A stretch of 9,022 nt of DNA, taken from the NCBI GenBank assembly GCA_027343725.1, contig DAHWKH010000131.1:1-9022 (forward strand). Direction: 5' to 3'. The translations under genes and the position numbers were made by a program. Each line of letters opens with the position of its first letter. The first letter of the stretch is position 1. The stretch is from Acidiferrobacteraceae bacterium (GTDB taxonomy: Bacteria; Pseudomonadota; Gammaproteobacteria; Acidiferrobacterales; Acidiferrobacteraceae). Of the stretch, positions 1 through 6,452 are shown one piece after another. The notes under the pieces are model-generated. The model saw only the letters and a program-made list of their open reading frames with translations. It was not told the origin of the DNA and ran no database searches.

Positions 1-23
1 CTCGGCTGCCCGTACGGGCAAGG

Positions 24-2372
24 CTATGCGATCGCGCGCAGATCCCGCAGAAAGTCCGGGTGGAGCAGGTGCGGGCCGTGGATATTGACCGCGATCGGGA
101 TCGACAGGCCTTGGGTGAGGAAGCGGCGGGTGGCGACGAACGCCTGCTCGAGCACGAACAGGTCGAGTTGGCGCATCAGGTCGGCGTTGTGGATGATGGC
201 CGGGAAATACGCGTTGGGCTGGCGCAATGTCCCATCTGCGTTCGGCCAGCGCAGGAGCGCCTCGAGGCTGCGCAGGCGGCCGGTCGCGAGTTCGACCTGC
301 GGTTGAAAATGCAAGAGCAAGGCGCGCTCGCGCAGGGCGTTGGCGAAGTCGCGTTGCAGGCGATGGCGGTTGATGAGGCGCTCCTCGAGCGCGGGGGTGA
401 AGAAGCGGTAGACGTTCTTGCCGAGACGCTTGGCCTCGTAGAGGGCGAGATCGGCGCGCCGGATGAGGTCATCGGTCTGCCGGCCGTCCTCCGGGAGCAG
501 GCTCACGCCGATGCTGATGGCGATCGTGAGTTGATCGTGGCCGGTGACGTGGAAGGGGGTGTCGAGTGCCCAGCGCGCGGCCTCGACCTGGCGCATGGCC
601 TGGTCCCGGCCGCCGATCGGCGCAAGGAGCGCGCCGAATTCATCGCCTCCTAAGCGCGCGAGTGTGGCCGTCGGGGGCAGCGCCGCGAGCAGCCTTTGCG
701 CGACCCGCCGCAGGAGTTCATCGCCCACCGCATGCCCGAATTGATCGTTGATGCCCTTGAAGCCGTCGAGGTCGAAGATCGCGATCGCGAGGCGCGCCTC
801 GGTGCCGGCGTGTTCCACCGCCTCATTGAGCGCCTGGTGAAAGAAGGTGCGGTTGTAAAGCCCGGTGAGGGCATCGTGACGGGCCTGATAGGCGAGCTGC
901 TGCTCGCGTTCGGTGTCCTCGAGCGAGAACGCGAGATCGCGCACGAGGCCTTCGAGCAGCCGCACGAGCGGCGGCGAGAAGAGCTGCGGCTGCTCGGAGC
1001 CGAGCGCCAGGATCGCGATCACGCCGCCCTTGGTGCGGATCGGCAGCGCGGACGCCGAACGCGTCCCGGCCTGCGCGTGCATGGAGCGCCAGGGATCGAA
1101 GGCGGAATCGTGCGCCAAGTCGTCGCTGATCTCGATATGATTGCTGCGCGCGGCGCGCCCCGCCGGTCCCTGGCCCTCGGGGCGCGTGGGGTCGGTGGTG
1201 AAGAGCTCGCGCTTCCAGTCGATGCCGAGCGGGCGCTTTTCACTCACGGCCACCACCCGGATGCGTCCGCCGATCTCGATGCGCCCGATCCAGGCGAACA
1301 AGAGCCCGGTGTAGGCGATGATGATCCGGCAGGTCTCGGCGAAGAGCGCCTCGGGCTCCGGGTGGCGGACGATGAACTGGTTGAGTTCGCTCACCGCGAG
1401 ATAGAAGTCGCGCTGCTGCTCGGCGAACGCCCGCTCCGCGTGCACGCGCGCGTCGGCCTCCTCCTGGCGCGCCTCGGCCTCGGCGATCTCGAGACGCGAA
1501 TGGCGGTAGTAGAGGGTGGCGCTCGCGATCAGCAGAAAAATGAGCAAGAGCGGGATCTCGAGCCGGTGCGCGAAGGTGAGGATGAGGTCCTTGAGCGGCA
1601 GGCTCACGCCCACAACGAGCCCGTCGCGGGCGGTGTGATACGCCCCGAGCCGGAAGCCCCCAATCGTCTTCCCGGAAAACGTCCCATCGGGCTTGTCATG
1701 CGAACGCAGCGTCCGCATGAGCGCGCCGGAGCGCTTGGCGCGGTAATCGACGTGCGTGTCCGGGAGGCGATACTCGAGCGCGCCGGTGTGGTTGACGACG
1801 AAGATGTGCAGATGGGGCGGGAGGTGCGCGATGAGCCCCCGAAGCCGCGGCCAGCGCCCCAAGGCGCGTTCGAGAACGAGGGTCTCATGGGCCGACAGCG
1901 GGCGCGCGAAGAGCACGAAGCGCCCATTGCCTGTGACAACGGGCGGCGACAGACAGAGGTGATGGTCGATGAGACACAGGCGCGTGAGCGAGGGGATCGC
2001 GGGGCCTGCCCCCTGCGCGATGTGCGCCCCGGCGCTGACCAGAACCCGGTCGCGGGCATCGAGCACCAGCGCCTCGCGATTCTGCGGATGGATGCGGAGA
2101 TAGTGTCGCAGCAGGCGCTCGCGGGCAGGAGGACTCAAGGGCGCGAGCCGCGCGCGCAGGCGGCGCAGCTCGCCCGCGACCCCGTGCAGGTAGGAGTCCT
2201 CGACGCGCGCGACCGCCGCCGCGAGGATCGCGAGCCGCTGGCGGGTCGTGCTCTCGAGGCTGTGCCAGGAGGCGACCACGAAGGCGAGCGTCGTCACCAG
2301 GATCCCCAGCACGAAGAACGCCCAGAGCTTGCTGACGGCGTGCGGTACGACGCCTGTGACCGGTCGGATCAT
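24..2372 (-). CDS. Membrane-bound GAF-GGDEF protein with truncated EAL domain
   Basis: The 782-residue protein is a probable sensor diguanylate cyclase making c-di-GMP. Order: TM helix at about 17-37; a periplasmic sensor region at about 38-270 (Cache/PDC-like by layout only); TM helix at about 273-289; a charged coiled-coil linker at 290-325; a GAF domain at about 340-490; and a GGDEF domain at about 495-655. The GGDEF active site is intact (GGDEF at 575-579, DLDGFKGIND at 534-543). No RxxD inhibitory site is seen just before it. An EAL domain begins at about 685 with EALLRW (704-709) and VNI (762-764), but an in-frame TAG ends it after about 100 residues where the family has about 240. The later metal-binding and catalytic residues (LEIxE, DDFG, K, EGVE) are therefore missing, so phosphodiesterase activity is not expected. 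ATG is the only plausible start, although its Shine-Dalgarno is weak. It could be a degenerate bifunctional enzyme or a frameshifted gene. Confidence 0.85.
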   Translation of the reverse strand: MIRPVTGVVPHAVSKLWAFFVLGILVTTLAFVVASWHSLESTTRQRLAILAAAVARVEDSYLHGVAGELRRLRARLAPLSPPARERLLRHYLRIHPQNREALVLDARDRVLVSAGAHIAQGAGPAIPSLTRLCLIDHHLCLSPPVVTGNGRFVLFARPLSAHETLVLERALGRWPRLRGLIAHLPPHLHIFVVNHTGALEYRLPDTHVDYRAKRSGALMRTLRSHDKPDGTFSGKTIGGFRLGAYHTARDGLVVGVSLPLKDLILTFAHRLEIPLLLIFLLIASATLYYRHSRLEIAEAEARQEEADARVHAERAFAEQQRDFYLAVSELNQFIVRHPEPEALFAETCRIIIAYTGLLFAWIGRIEIGGRIRVVAVSEKRPLGIDWKRELFTTDPTRPEGQGPAGRAARSNHIEISDDLAHDSAFDPWRSMHAQAGTRSASALPIRTKGGVIAILALGSEQPQLFSPPLVRLLEGLVRDLAFSLEDTEREQQLAYQARHDALTGLYNRTFFHQALNEAVEHAGTEARLAIAIFDLDGFKGINDQFGHAVGDELLRRVAQRLLAALPPTATLARLGGDEFGALLAPIGGRDQAMRQVEAARWALDTPFHVTGHDQLTIAISIGVSLLPEDGRQTDDLIRRADLALYEAKRLGKNVYRFFTPALEERLINRHRLQRDFANALRERALLLHFQPQVELATGRLRSLEALLRWPNADGTLRQPNAYFPAIIHNADLMRQLDLFVLEQAFVATRRFLTQGLSIPIAVNIHGPHLLHPDFLRDLRAIA

Positions 2373-2392
2373 AGGCCTGGACGAGGGCCTAT
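2371..2392 (-). promoter_or_regulatory. Inverted repeat over the GGDEF gene start codon
   Basis: The perfect 7-bp arms ATAGGCC (2371-2377) and GGCCTAT (2386-2392) are separated by 8 nt. In the minus-strand mRNA the 3' arm holds the first two bases of the AUG and the only AGG that could act as a Shine-Dalgarno. A hairpin here would hide the start site. It could equally be a DNA operator half-site pair or chance; a regulatory role is inferred from position only. Confidence 0.35.
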
Positions 2393-2457
2393 GCCCGCTC
2401 GATGGCCCCTTGAACCGCCGAGTCTCTCCGGATGGCGCATAAGCGATCTCTTCTGTA

Positions 2458-2486
2458 TTGCATTCATGTGACCGACTTGCTATATG
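2458..2486 (+). promoter_or_regulatory. Candidate sigma-70 promoter of the porin gene
   Basis: The -35 candidate TTGCAT (2458-2463) and the -10 candidate TATATG (2481-2486) are spaced 17 bp. TGC directly before the -10 makes it an extended -10. Transcription would start near 2493, giving a leader of about 65 nt. Both hexamers are imperfect, so the extended -10 and the correct spacing carry the call. The 2373-2457 stretch upstream holds only the inverted repeat at 2371-2392; I found no convincing promoter for the minus-strand gene there. Confidence 0.45.
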
Positions 2487-2494
2487 TTGAGCTT

Positions 2495-2510
2495 AGACGC
2501 TCACGCGTCT
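2495..2510 (+). promoter_or_regulatory. Hairpin/palindrome in the porin 5' leader
   Basis: AGACGC (2495-2500), the loop TCAC and GCGTCT (2505-2510) form a perfect 6-bp stem, close to the predicted transcription start. No T-run follows, so it is not a terminator. It could stabilise the 5' end of the mRNA or act as a regulator-binding dyad. Confidence 0.35.
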
Positions 2511-2559
2511 TGGTGTGCACCCAAAAAAACATTCTCATCTGGTGAGGAGGCAGTTCCCA

Positions 2560-3705
2560 ATGAAGCATAAAATTCTAGCGGCCGCCGTGAGCGCCGCTTT
2601 GATGGTAGCGCCATTGACCGCGCTCGCGAGCCTCAAGCTCGGCGGCATGGCGCAGGGGGAGATCGGATACTGGAAGGATTCGAGCGTCGGTGTGACGAAA
2701 AGCCAGGGCACCAATATGCTCGATAACGGCGCCGGCCGCCTGTGGGTCTCGGCGAGCCAGAAGCTCGGCTATGGCTTGAAAGGCATGGCCTTTTTCATGT
2801 TCAAGGTCAATACCGTCGGCAACAGCCCCTTCGACACCTCGGCCTTCGGTGTGCCGCAGTCGTCGGGTGAGAAGTGGGTCGGGATCGCCGGCCGCTTCGG
2901 GCGCGTCGAGATCGGTAACGTGGCAAGCCCCTATAAGTACGCGGGCGGTGTCACCTGGGATGGTTTCCTGTACACGGATCTGCAGGCGCGCGGGAACGGC
3001 GGTATGGCGGAAGGCGTGTTCGCACAGAACGGCTTCATGACCGACTCGATCCTCTATACCTCGCCCAACTTCGCGGGATTCCATTTCGGGATCGCCTATA
3101 GCCCGATGAATGCCGGCGTCAATGGGTCGGCGAAGTCGACCGCGATGACTGCCCAGCACGGCGATTACAGCGCGGCGCTCACCTGGAGCGCGATGCATTG
3201 GGACGTGGTGGTCGCGCATGACCATGCCGGTGCCGTTGGCGGTGCCCAGACCCGCAACCCCTACTATCAGCTGGTTGGGGTTGGCAATGGGCTCCAGTAC
3301 GCCAGTAGCACAAGCCTGGTGGCACCCCTCGATGAGGCCCAGAACAACACCAAGGTCGGCGTGAAGTACGACTTCGGCGTGGTGTCGGTCATGGGCCAGT
3401 TCGAGAATCTCGACACCGCGGGTCAACACGGCGCCACCCACGACGTCTTCGTCGGTGTCCACGGGCATCTCGGGAGCTGGAAGCCGATCCTGCAGGTGGG
3501 CGAGACCATGGACAAGTACTACGGCCCGGACATCAAGGCCAATTACGTGGCGGTGGGTACCTGGTACAACTTCAAGAAGGGCTTCGGCGTCTTCGGCGGT
3601 TTCCGGCGTACCAATATCACGGGCGCGCATGGCGCGGGATTGCCCGCGAATGCCAAGGACGGGACGCAGAACGTGTTCTCGGTCGGTATGCGCAAGGTGT
3701 TCTAA
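2560..3705 (+). CDS. Outer-membrane general porin (Gram-negative porin family)
   Basis: The 381-residue precursor has a Sec signal peptide (K2, K4, hydrophobic 5-22) with a cleavage site after ALA at residue 23. The mature chain is cysteine-free, with alternating beta-strand patterns typical of a 16-strand trimeric porin. It has the family-type segment WVGIAGRFGRVEIGN (106-120) and ends in phenylalanine (MRKVF), the beta-signal read by the BAM complex. It would allow passive diffusion of small solutes across the outer membrane; substrate preference cannot be read. The ATG at 2560 is chosen because GAGGAGG (2544-2550) lies 9 nt upstream and the signal peptide begins there; an in-frame GTG at 2515 adds residues that do not fit a signal peptide. 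The gene stands alone between its own promoter and a strong terminator, divergent from the GGDEF gene. Histidines cluster at 200-222 and 290-303. Confidence 0.9.
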   Translation: MKHKILAAAVSAALMVAPLTALASLKLGGMAQGEIGYWKDSSVGVTKSQGTNMLDNGAGRLWVSASQKLGYGLKGMAFFMFKVNTVGNSPFDTSAFGVPQSSGEKWVGIAGRFGRVEIGNVASPYKYAGGVTWDGFLYTDLQARGNGGMAEGVFAQNGFMTDSILYTSPNFAGFHFGIAYSPMNAGVNGSAKSTAMTAQHGDYSAALTWSAMHWDVVVAHDHAGAVGGAQTRNPYYQLVGVGNGLQYASSTSLVAPLDEAQNNTKVGVKYDFGVVSVMGQFENLDTAGQHGATHDVFVGVHGHLGSWKPILQVGETMDKYYGPDIKANYVAVGTWYNFKKGFGVFGGFRRTNITGAHGAGLPANAKDGTQNVFSVGMRKVF

Positions 3706-3722
3706 GGGACGCTCGGCACGCG

Positions 3723-3750
3723 AACGGGGCCTTCGGGCCCCGTTTTTTTT
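3723..3750 (+). terminator. Rho-independent terminator after the porin gene
   Basis: AACGGGGCC (3723-3731), the loop TTCG (3732-3735) and GGCCCCGTT (3736-3744) form a perfect 9-bp GC-rich stem closed by an exceptionally stable UUCG tetraloop. The T-run is 8 long (3743-3750). It lies 17 nt after the porin stop codon and isolates that gene from argC. Confidence 0.95.
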
Positions 3751-3756
3751 GGGTTC

Positions 3757-3765
3757 TGCTACAAT
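3757..3765 (+). promoter_or_regulatory. Extended -10 promoter of argC
   Basis: TGC followed by TACAAT (3760-3765) forms an extended -10 just after the porin terminator. The position of a -35 box falls in the terminator stem and has no good match. Transcription would start near 3772, leaving a leader of under 20 nt that holds the G-rich Shine-Dalgarno at 3779-3785. Confidence 0.55.
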
Positions 3766-3788
3766 GGCGCCTCGTTCGAGGGGGCGTC

Positions 3789-4820
3789 ATGGTCACAGTC
3801 GGCATCATCGGGGGCACGGGTTACACGGGTGCCGAGCTTCTGCGTCTTTTGAGTCGCCATCCCGAGGTCAGGCTGCGCGCGATCACCTCGCGCAGCGAGG
3901 CCGGGCGAGCGGTCGCGGACTTGTTTCCGACCTTGCGCGGCCGGTGCGATCTGCGTTTTTCCGATCCCGCGGACGAGGGTCTCCGGGGCTGTGACGTCGT
4001 ATTCAGCGCCACACCGAACGGCATCGCCATGACCCAAGCGCCGGCGCTTCTTGCGTCGGGTGCGCGCGTCATTGATCTCGCCGCGGACTTTCGGATCAAG
4101 GACATCGCCGTCTGGGAGCGCTGGTATGGGCAGACGCACGCCTGCCCGGAGCTTGTCGCCGAGGCGGTTTACGGGCTCCCGGAGCGGCAGCGCGCGGCGA
4201 TCCGCGGCGCGCGCCTTGTCGCCAATCCCGGCTGTTATCCGACGGCTGTACAGTTGGGTTTTCTGCCGTTGATCGAGGCCGATCTCGTCGATCGCTCGAC
4301 GCTTTTCGCCTCGGCGGTGTCGGGTACGAGCGGCGCCGGGCGCGGCGCGCACGTGGCGATGCTGTTCGCCGAGGCCGGTGAGTCGGTCAAGGCCTATGGG
4401 GTGGCGGGCCACCGCCATCAACCGGAGATCGCCCAGGGGCTCGCGGAGGCCGCCGGCGCCCCGGTCGATTTCGTGTTCGTGCCGCACTTGGTCCCCATGA
4501 TCCGCGGCATCCACGCGACCCTGTGCGCGCGCCTGAAGGACCCGGACGTGGATCTGCAGGCCCTGTATGAGAACCGCTACCGCGATGAGCCGTTCGTCGA
4601 CGTGCTGCCCGCGGGCCACCATCCCGAGACCCGCAGCGTGCGCGGCACCAACCTCTGCCGGATCGCGGTGCAGCGCGCGCCGGCGAGCGACCGGGTGATC
4701 GTCCTGAGCGTGATCGACAATCTCGTCAAGGGCGCAAGCGGCCAGGCGGTCCAGAACATGAATCTCCTGTGCGGATTCCCGGAAACGCTCGGTTTGGAGG
4801 AGGTGGCGCTCTTCCCGTGA
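3789..4820 (+). CDS. argC: N-acetyl-gamma-glutamyl-phosphate reductase
   Basis: ArgC carries out the third step of arginine synthesis: NADPH-dependent reduction of N-acetyl-glutamyl-phosphate to the semialdehyde, in the cytoplasm. At 343 residues it has the usual length. The N-terminal Rossmann fold starts with GIIGGTGYTGAELLRLL (5-21). The catalytic cysteine lies in VANPGCYPTA (Cys149), which forms the thioester intermediate. The family's histidine motif GHRHQPEI spans 207-214, and the C-terminal signature NLVKGASGQAVQNMNL spans 311-326. The ATG at 3789 starts directly at the Rossmann fold and follows AGGGGG by 5 nt. No other arg gene is visible, as is common in gammaproteobacteria, where argC is often linked to the genes that follow here. 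No arginine-repressor box was recognised. Confidence 0.97.
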   Translation: MVTVGIIGGTGYTGAELLRLLSRHPEVRLRAITSRSEAGRAVADLFPTLRGRCDLRFSDPADEGLRGCDVVFSATPNGIAMTQAPALLASGARVIDLAADFRIKDIAVWERWYGQTHACPELVAEAVYGLPERQRAAIRGARLVANPGCYPTAVQLGFLPLIEADLVDRSTLFASAVSGTSGAGRGAHVAMLFAEAGESVKAYGVAGHRHQPEIAQGLAEAAGAPVDFVFVPHLVPMIRGIHATLCARLKDPDVDLQALYENRYRDEPFVDVLPAGHHPETRSVRGTNLCRIAVQRAPASDRVIVLSVIDNLVKGASGQAVQNMNLLCGFPETLGLEEVALFP

Positions 4821-4833
4821 GCGTTTGGCCCGC

Positions 4834-4839
4834 TATAAT
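4834..4839 (+). promoter_or_regulatory. -10 box upstream of the DUF6776-bactofilin pair
   Basis: A consensus TATAAT lies 14 nt after the argC stop codon, preceded by GC. The -35 region falls in the end of argC and has no good match. Transcription would start near 4846, just ahead of the Shine-Dalgarno GGGAGG (4853-4858), so the two-gene unit need not depend on argC transcription. Confidence 0.55.
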
Positions 4840-4862
4840 CCCCACAGATTCTGGGAGGATGC

Positions 4863-5579
4863 GTGGCCAATCGGATCGGTGAACTGGTCGTCAAGAGGCG
4901 CTCGCCGCCCGCTTTGCGGGTGACGCTTGTCGGTGTGGCTGTGGTGGGTCTCGTGGCCGCGGGCCTCGGGCTCTATCGTTACGGCGAGTCGGTCGCGGGC
5001 TTCAATGCCGAAGCGAGCGCGCGTGCCGCCGCGCGGTCCGCAAAGCGGATTCACCGCCTGAAACGCCAAGCGGCGGCGCTTGCGATGCGCCTCACGGTGA
5101 GCCGGCACCTCCTGGAGTCCGACCACGCCGCCTACCACGGGCTCGTGGCGGCCTTGGCGCGCGCCGATCAACGCGTCATGAGTCTGCGCGAAAAGCTCGG
5201 GTTCTATCACGCGGTGCTCGCGGCCGCCCATAGCGCCAAGGGCGTGCGCATCGAGAGCTTCCACGTCGTCCGGTCGCGCAAGGCCTGGCGCTACCGGCTG
5301 GCGCTCGTGCGGCCGTTTGCCGCGAACGGCTATACTTACGCGAGCGTGCGCTTTACCGTCCACGGGCAGGAGGGCGGTCGGGCACGGGTGGTGTCCTATC
5401 CGCGGCCGGTCGCGGCCCCGCTGACCATGCATTTCAAGTACTTCGCGGATGCGCGCGGCCCGCTCCCGTTGCCGGCGCGCTTCGTCCCGCATTCGGTCGT
5501 GGTCTCGATCGCGGCCGCGGGGCGCCTCATCCACAAGCGCTACCCCTGGCCGGCCCCACCCCCGGCCGCTCACTCCTAA
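4863..5579 (+). CDS. DUF6776-like inner-membrane coiled-coil protein
   Basis: The 238-residue protein has no known biochemical function. A short basic cytoplasmic N-terminus is followed by one TM helix at about 18-39. A long alpha-helical, probably coiled-coil stretch runs at about 43-118 (Ala/Arg/Lys/Leu-rich), and a compact C-terminal domain at about 125-230 is probably beta-rich. The basic N-terminus suggests that the coiled coil and C-terminal domain face the periplasm. The family call rests on this architecture and on its place between argC and bactofilin, where gammaproteobacteria carry such a protein. The GTG start is preferred: GGGAGG ends 4 nt before it, while an overlapping ATG at 4859 opens a frame of only seven codons. 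Its stop codon is part of the bactofilin Shine-Dalgarno, so the two are probably translationally coupled. A role as membrane partner of bactofilin is inference. Confidence 0.75.
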   Translation: MANRIGELVVKRRSPPALRVTLVGVAVVGLVAAGLGLYRYGESVAGFNAEASARAAARSAKRIHRLKRQAAALAMRLTVSRHLLESDHAAYHGLVAALARADQRVMSLREKLGFYHAVLAAAHSAKGVRIESFHVVRSRKAWRYRLALVRPFAANGYTYASVRFTVHGQEGGRARVVSYPRPVAAPLTMHFKYFADARGPLPLPARFVPHSVVVSIAAAGRLIHKRYPWPAPPPAAHS

Positions 5580-5588
5580 GGAGGAGGT
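5578..5588 (+). promoter_or_regulatory. Strong Shine-Dalgarno overlapping a stop codon
   Basis: AAGGAGGAGGT begins inside the TAA stop of the upstream gene and ends directly at the bactofilin ATG. It contains a full anti-16S match (AAGGAGG, 4 nt from the ATG). It decides the bactofilin start and suggests high, coupled translation. Confidence 0.8.
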
Positions 5589-6008
5589 ATGTTGGACAAA
5601 ATGGGAAAGAAGGCGGGCGACAAGCCCTGTAACACCATCGACACCCTGATCGGCGAGCAGACCCAGATCACGGGCAACCTGCAGTTTTCCGGGGGACTGC
5701 GGATCGACGGCAAGGTCCACGGCGATATCACCGCCGAAGGCGAGGGCGCGACGCTCATCTTGAGCGAGCGCGGCGAGGTGTCGGGCAATATCCAGGTGCC
5801 GCACCTCATCATGAACGGGCGCGTCAAGGGCAACGTCCGTTCGAGCGAGCGCGTCGAGCTGCAGGCCAAGGCCGAGATCACCGGGGACATCACCTACAAG
5901 AGCCTCGAGATGGCGCTCGGCGCGACCATCAACGGCAGCCTCGTGCACGAGGCCGACAAGGGTCACAAGCTCAAGGCCATAGCCGGCACGGATCCGGTCA
6001 TCAACTAA
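5589..6008 (+). CDS. Bactofilin family cytoskeletal protein
   Basis: The 139-residue protein belongs to the bactofilin family, which polymerises without nucleotide into filaments or patches under the inner membrane and scaffolds cell-shape or wall enzymes. The core at about 16-118 is a right-handed beta-helix built of short repeated strands with glycine turns, for example ITGNLQFSGGLRIDGKVHGDI and GEVSGNIQVPHLIMNGRVKGNV. It lacks a TM segment. The N-terminal tail (residues 1-15) is short and basic, and the C-terminal tail (119-139) is short and polar, both typical. Length is within the usual range. A second ATG at residue 5 is possible, but the strong Shine-Dalgarno favours the first. It is the second gene of a two-gene unit with the TM coiled-coil protein, which could anchor it. 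No terminator is seen before erpA. Confidence 0.93.
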   Translation: MLDKMGKKAGDKPCNTIDTLIGEQTQITGNLQFSGGLRIDGKVHGDITAEGEGATLILSERGEVSGNIQVPHLIMNGRVKGNVRSSERVELQAKAEITGDITYKSLEMALGATINGSLVHEADKGHKLKAIAGTDPVIN

Positions 6009-6015
6009 AGGCCGT

Positions 6016-6045
6016 TTGACCAGGCGGGTTGCCCCAGCGGATAAT
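6016..6045 (+). promoter_or_regulatory. Sigma-70 promoter of erpA
   Basis: TTGACC (6016-6021) and GATAAT (6040-6045) are separated by 18 bp, each matching the consensus at five of six positions. It starts 8 nt after the bactofilin stop codon. Transcription would begin near 6052, 10 nt before the Shine-Dalgarno. No IscR-type site was recognised. Confidence 0.6.
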
Positions 6046-6070
6046 GGCAAGAGAGCCTTTTGGAGGGTTT

Positions 6071-6433
6071 ATGTCTATGAACGAAGCCGTAGAAACCGAG
6101 ATGCCAAGCCCGCTGCAATTCACGGATAGCGCCGCCGACAAGGTCCGGGCGTTGATCGCCGAGGAGAAGAACCCGGCCCTCATGCTGCGCGTGTTCGTCT
6201 CGGGCGGCGGGTGCTCGGGATTCCAATACGGGTTCACCTTCGACGAGAACGCCAATGAGGACGACACGCGCATCAATAAGGGCGGCGTGACGCTCCTGGT
6301 CGATCCCATGAGCTTCCAGTACTTGGCGGGCGCCGAGATCGATTATCAAGAAGGCCTGGACGGGGCGCAGTTCGTGATCAAGAACCCGCAGGCCAAGAGC
6401 ACCTGCGGCTGCGGGTCCTCGTTCTCGGTCTAG
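6071..6433 (+). CDS. erpA: Iron-sulfur cluster insertion protein ErpA (A-type carrier)
   Basis: ErpA is a cytoplasmic A-type carrier that receives Fe-S clusters from the Isc machinery and passes them to apo-enzymes; in E. coli it is essential for isoprenoid synthesis through IspG/IspH. The 120-residue protein has the three conserved cluster ligands: Cys48 in GGGCSGFQYGF and Cys112/Cys114 in TCGCGSSFSV. These match E. coli ErpA spacing (Cys42, 106, 108 in 114 residues). The start ATG at 6071 follows GGAGGG (6062-6067). A second in-frame ATG at 6077 would give 118 residues with more usual spacing and cannot be excluded. An upstream TTG at 6029 would place the -10 box inside the gene and is not credible. 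The gene has its own promoter and converges on anmK with a gap of 19 nt. Confidence 0.96.
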   Translation: MSMNEAVETEMPSPLQFTDSAADKVRALIAEEKNPALMLRVFVSGGGCSGFQYGFTFDENANEDDTRINKGGVTLLVDPMSFQYLAGAEIDYQEGLDGAQFVIKNPQAKSTCGCGSSFSV

Positions 6434-6452
6434 TCCCCGGAAGCCTCTCCGC

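Noticed and set aside
60..653. 197-codon open frame opposite the GGDEF/EAL region
   Set aside because: It is antisense to recognisable GGDEF and EAL sequence and has no domain of its own.
696..2471. 591-codon open frame on the plus strand opposite the GGDEF gene
   Set aside because: It is the mirror of a clear GAF-GGDEF coding frame in GC-rich DNA. The translation is Arg/Glu/Gly/Ala-rich low-complexity with no recognisable domain.
2515..2559. GTG start extending the porin by 15 residues
   Set aside because: It has no Shine-Dalgarno, and the extension (HPKKHSHLVRRQFP) would precede an otherwise perfect signal peptide.
2575..3630. 351-codon minus-strand frame opposite the porin
   Set aside because: It is antisense to a porin with signal peptide, terminal phenylalanine and its own terminator; the composition is typical of a shadow frame.
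3759..4622. 287-codon minus-strand frame opposite argC
   Set aside because: It is antisense to an unmistakable argC.
4833..6050. 405-codon minus-strand frame spanning the DUF6776-like and bactofilin genes
   Set aside because: It crosses two supported plus-strand genes and a promoter, and its translation shows no known motif.
6029..6070. TTG start extending ErpA by 14 residues
   Set aside because: It would put the likely -10 box inside the gene and lacks a Shine-Dalgarno. A good one precedes the ATG at 6071.
6434..6452. Terminator in the erpA/anmK convergent gap
   Set aside because: The 19-nt gap has no stem-loop with a T-run on either strand.
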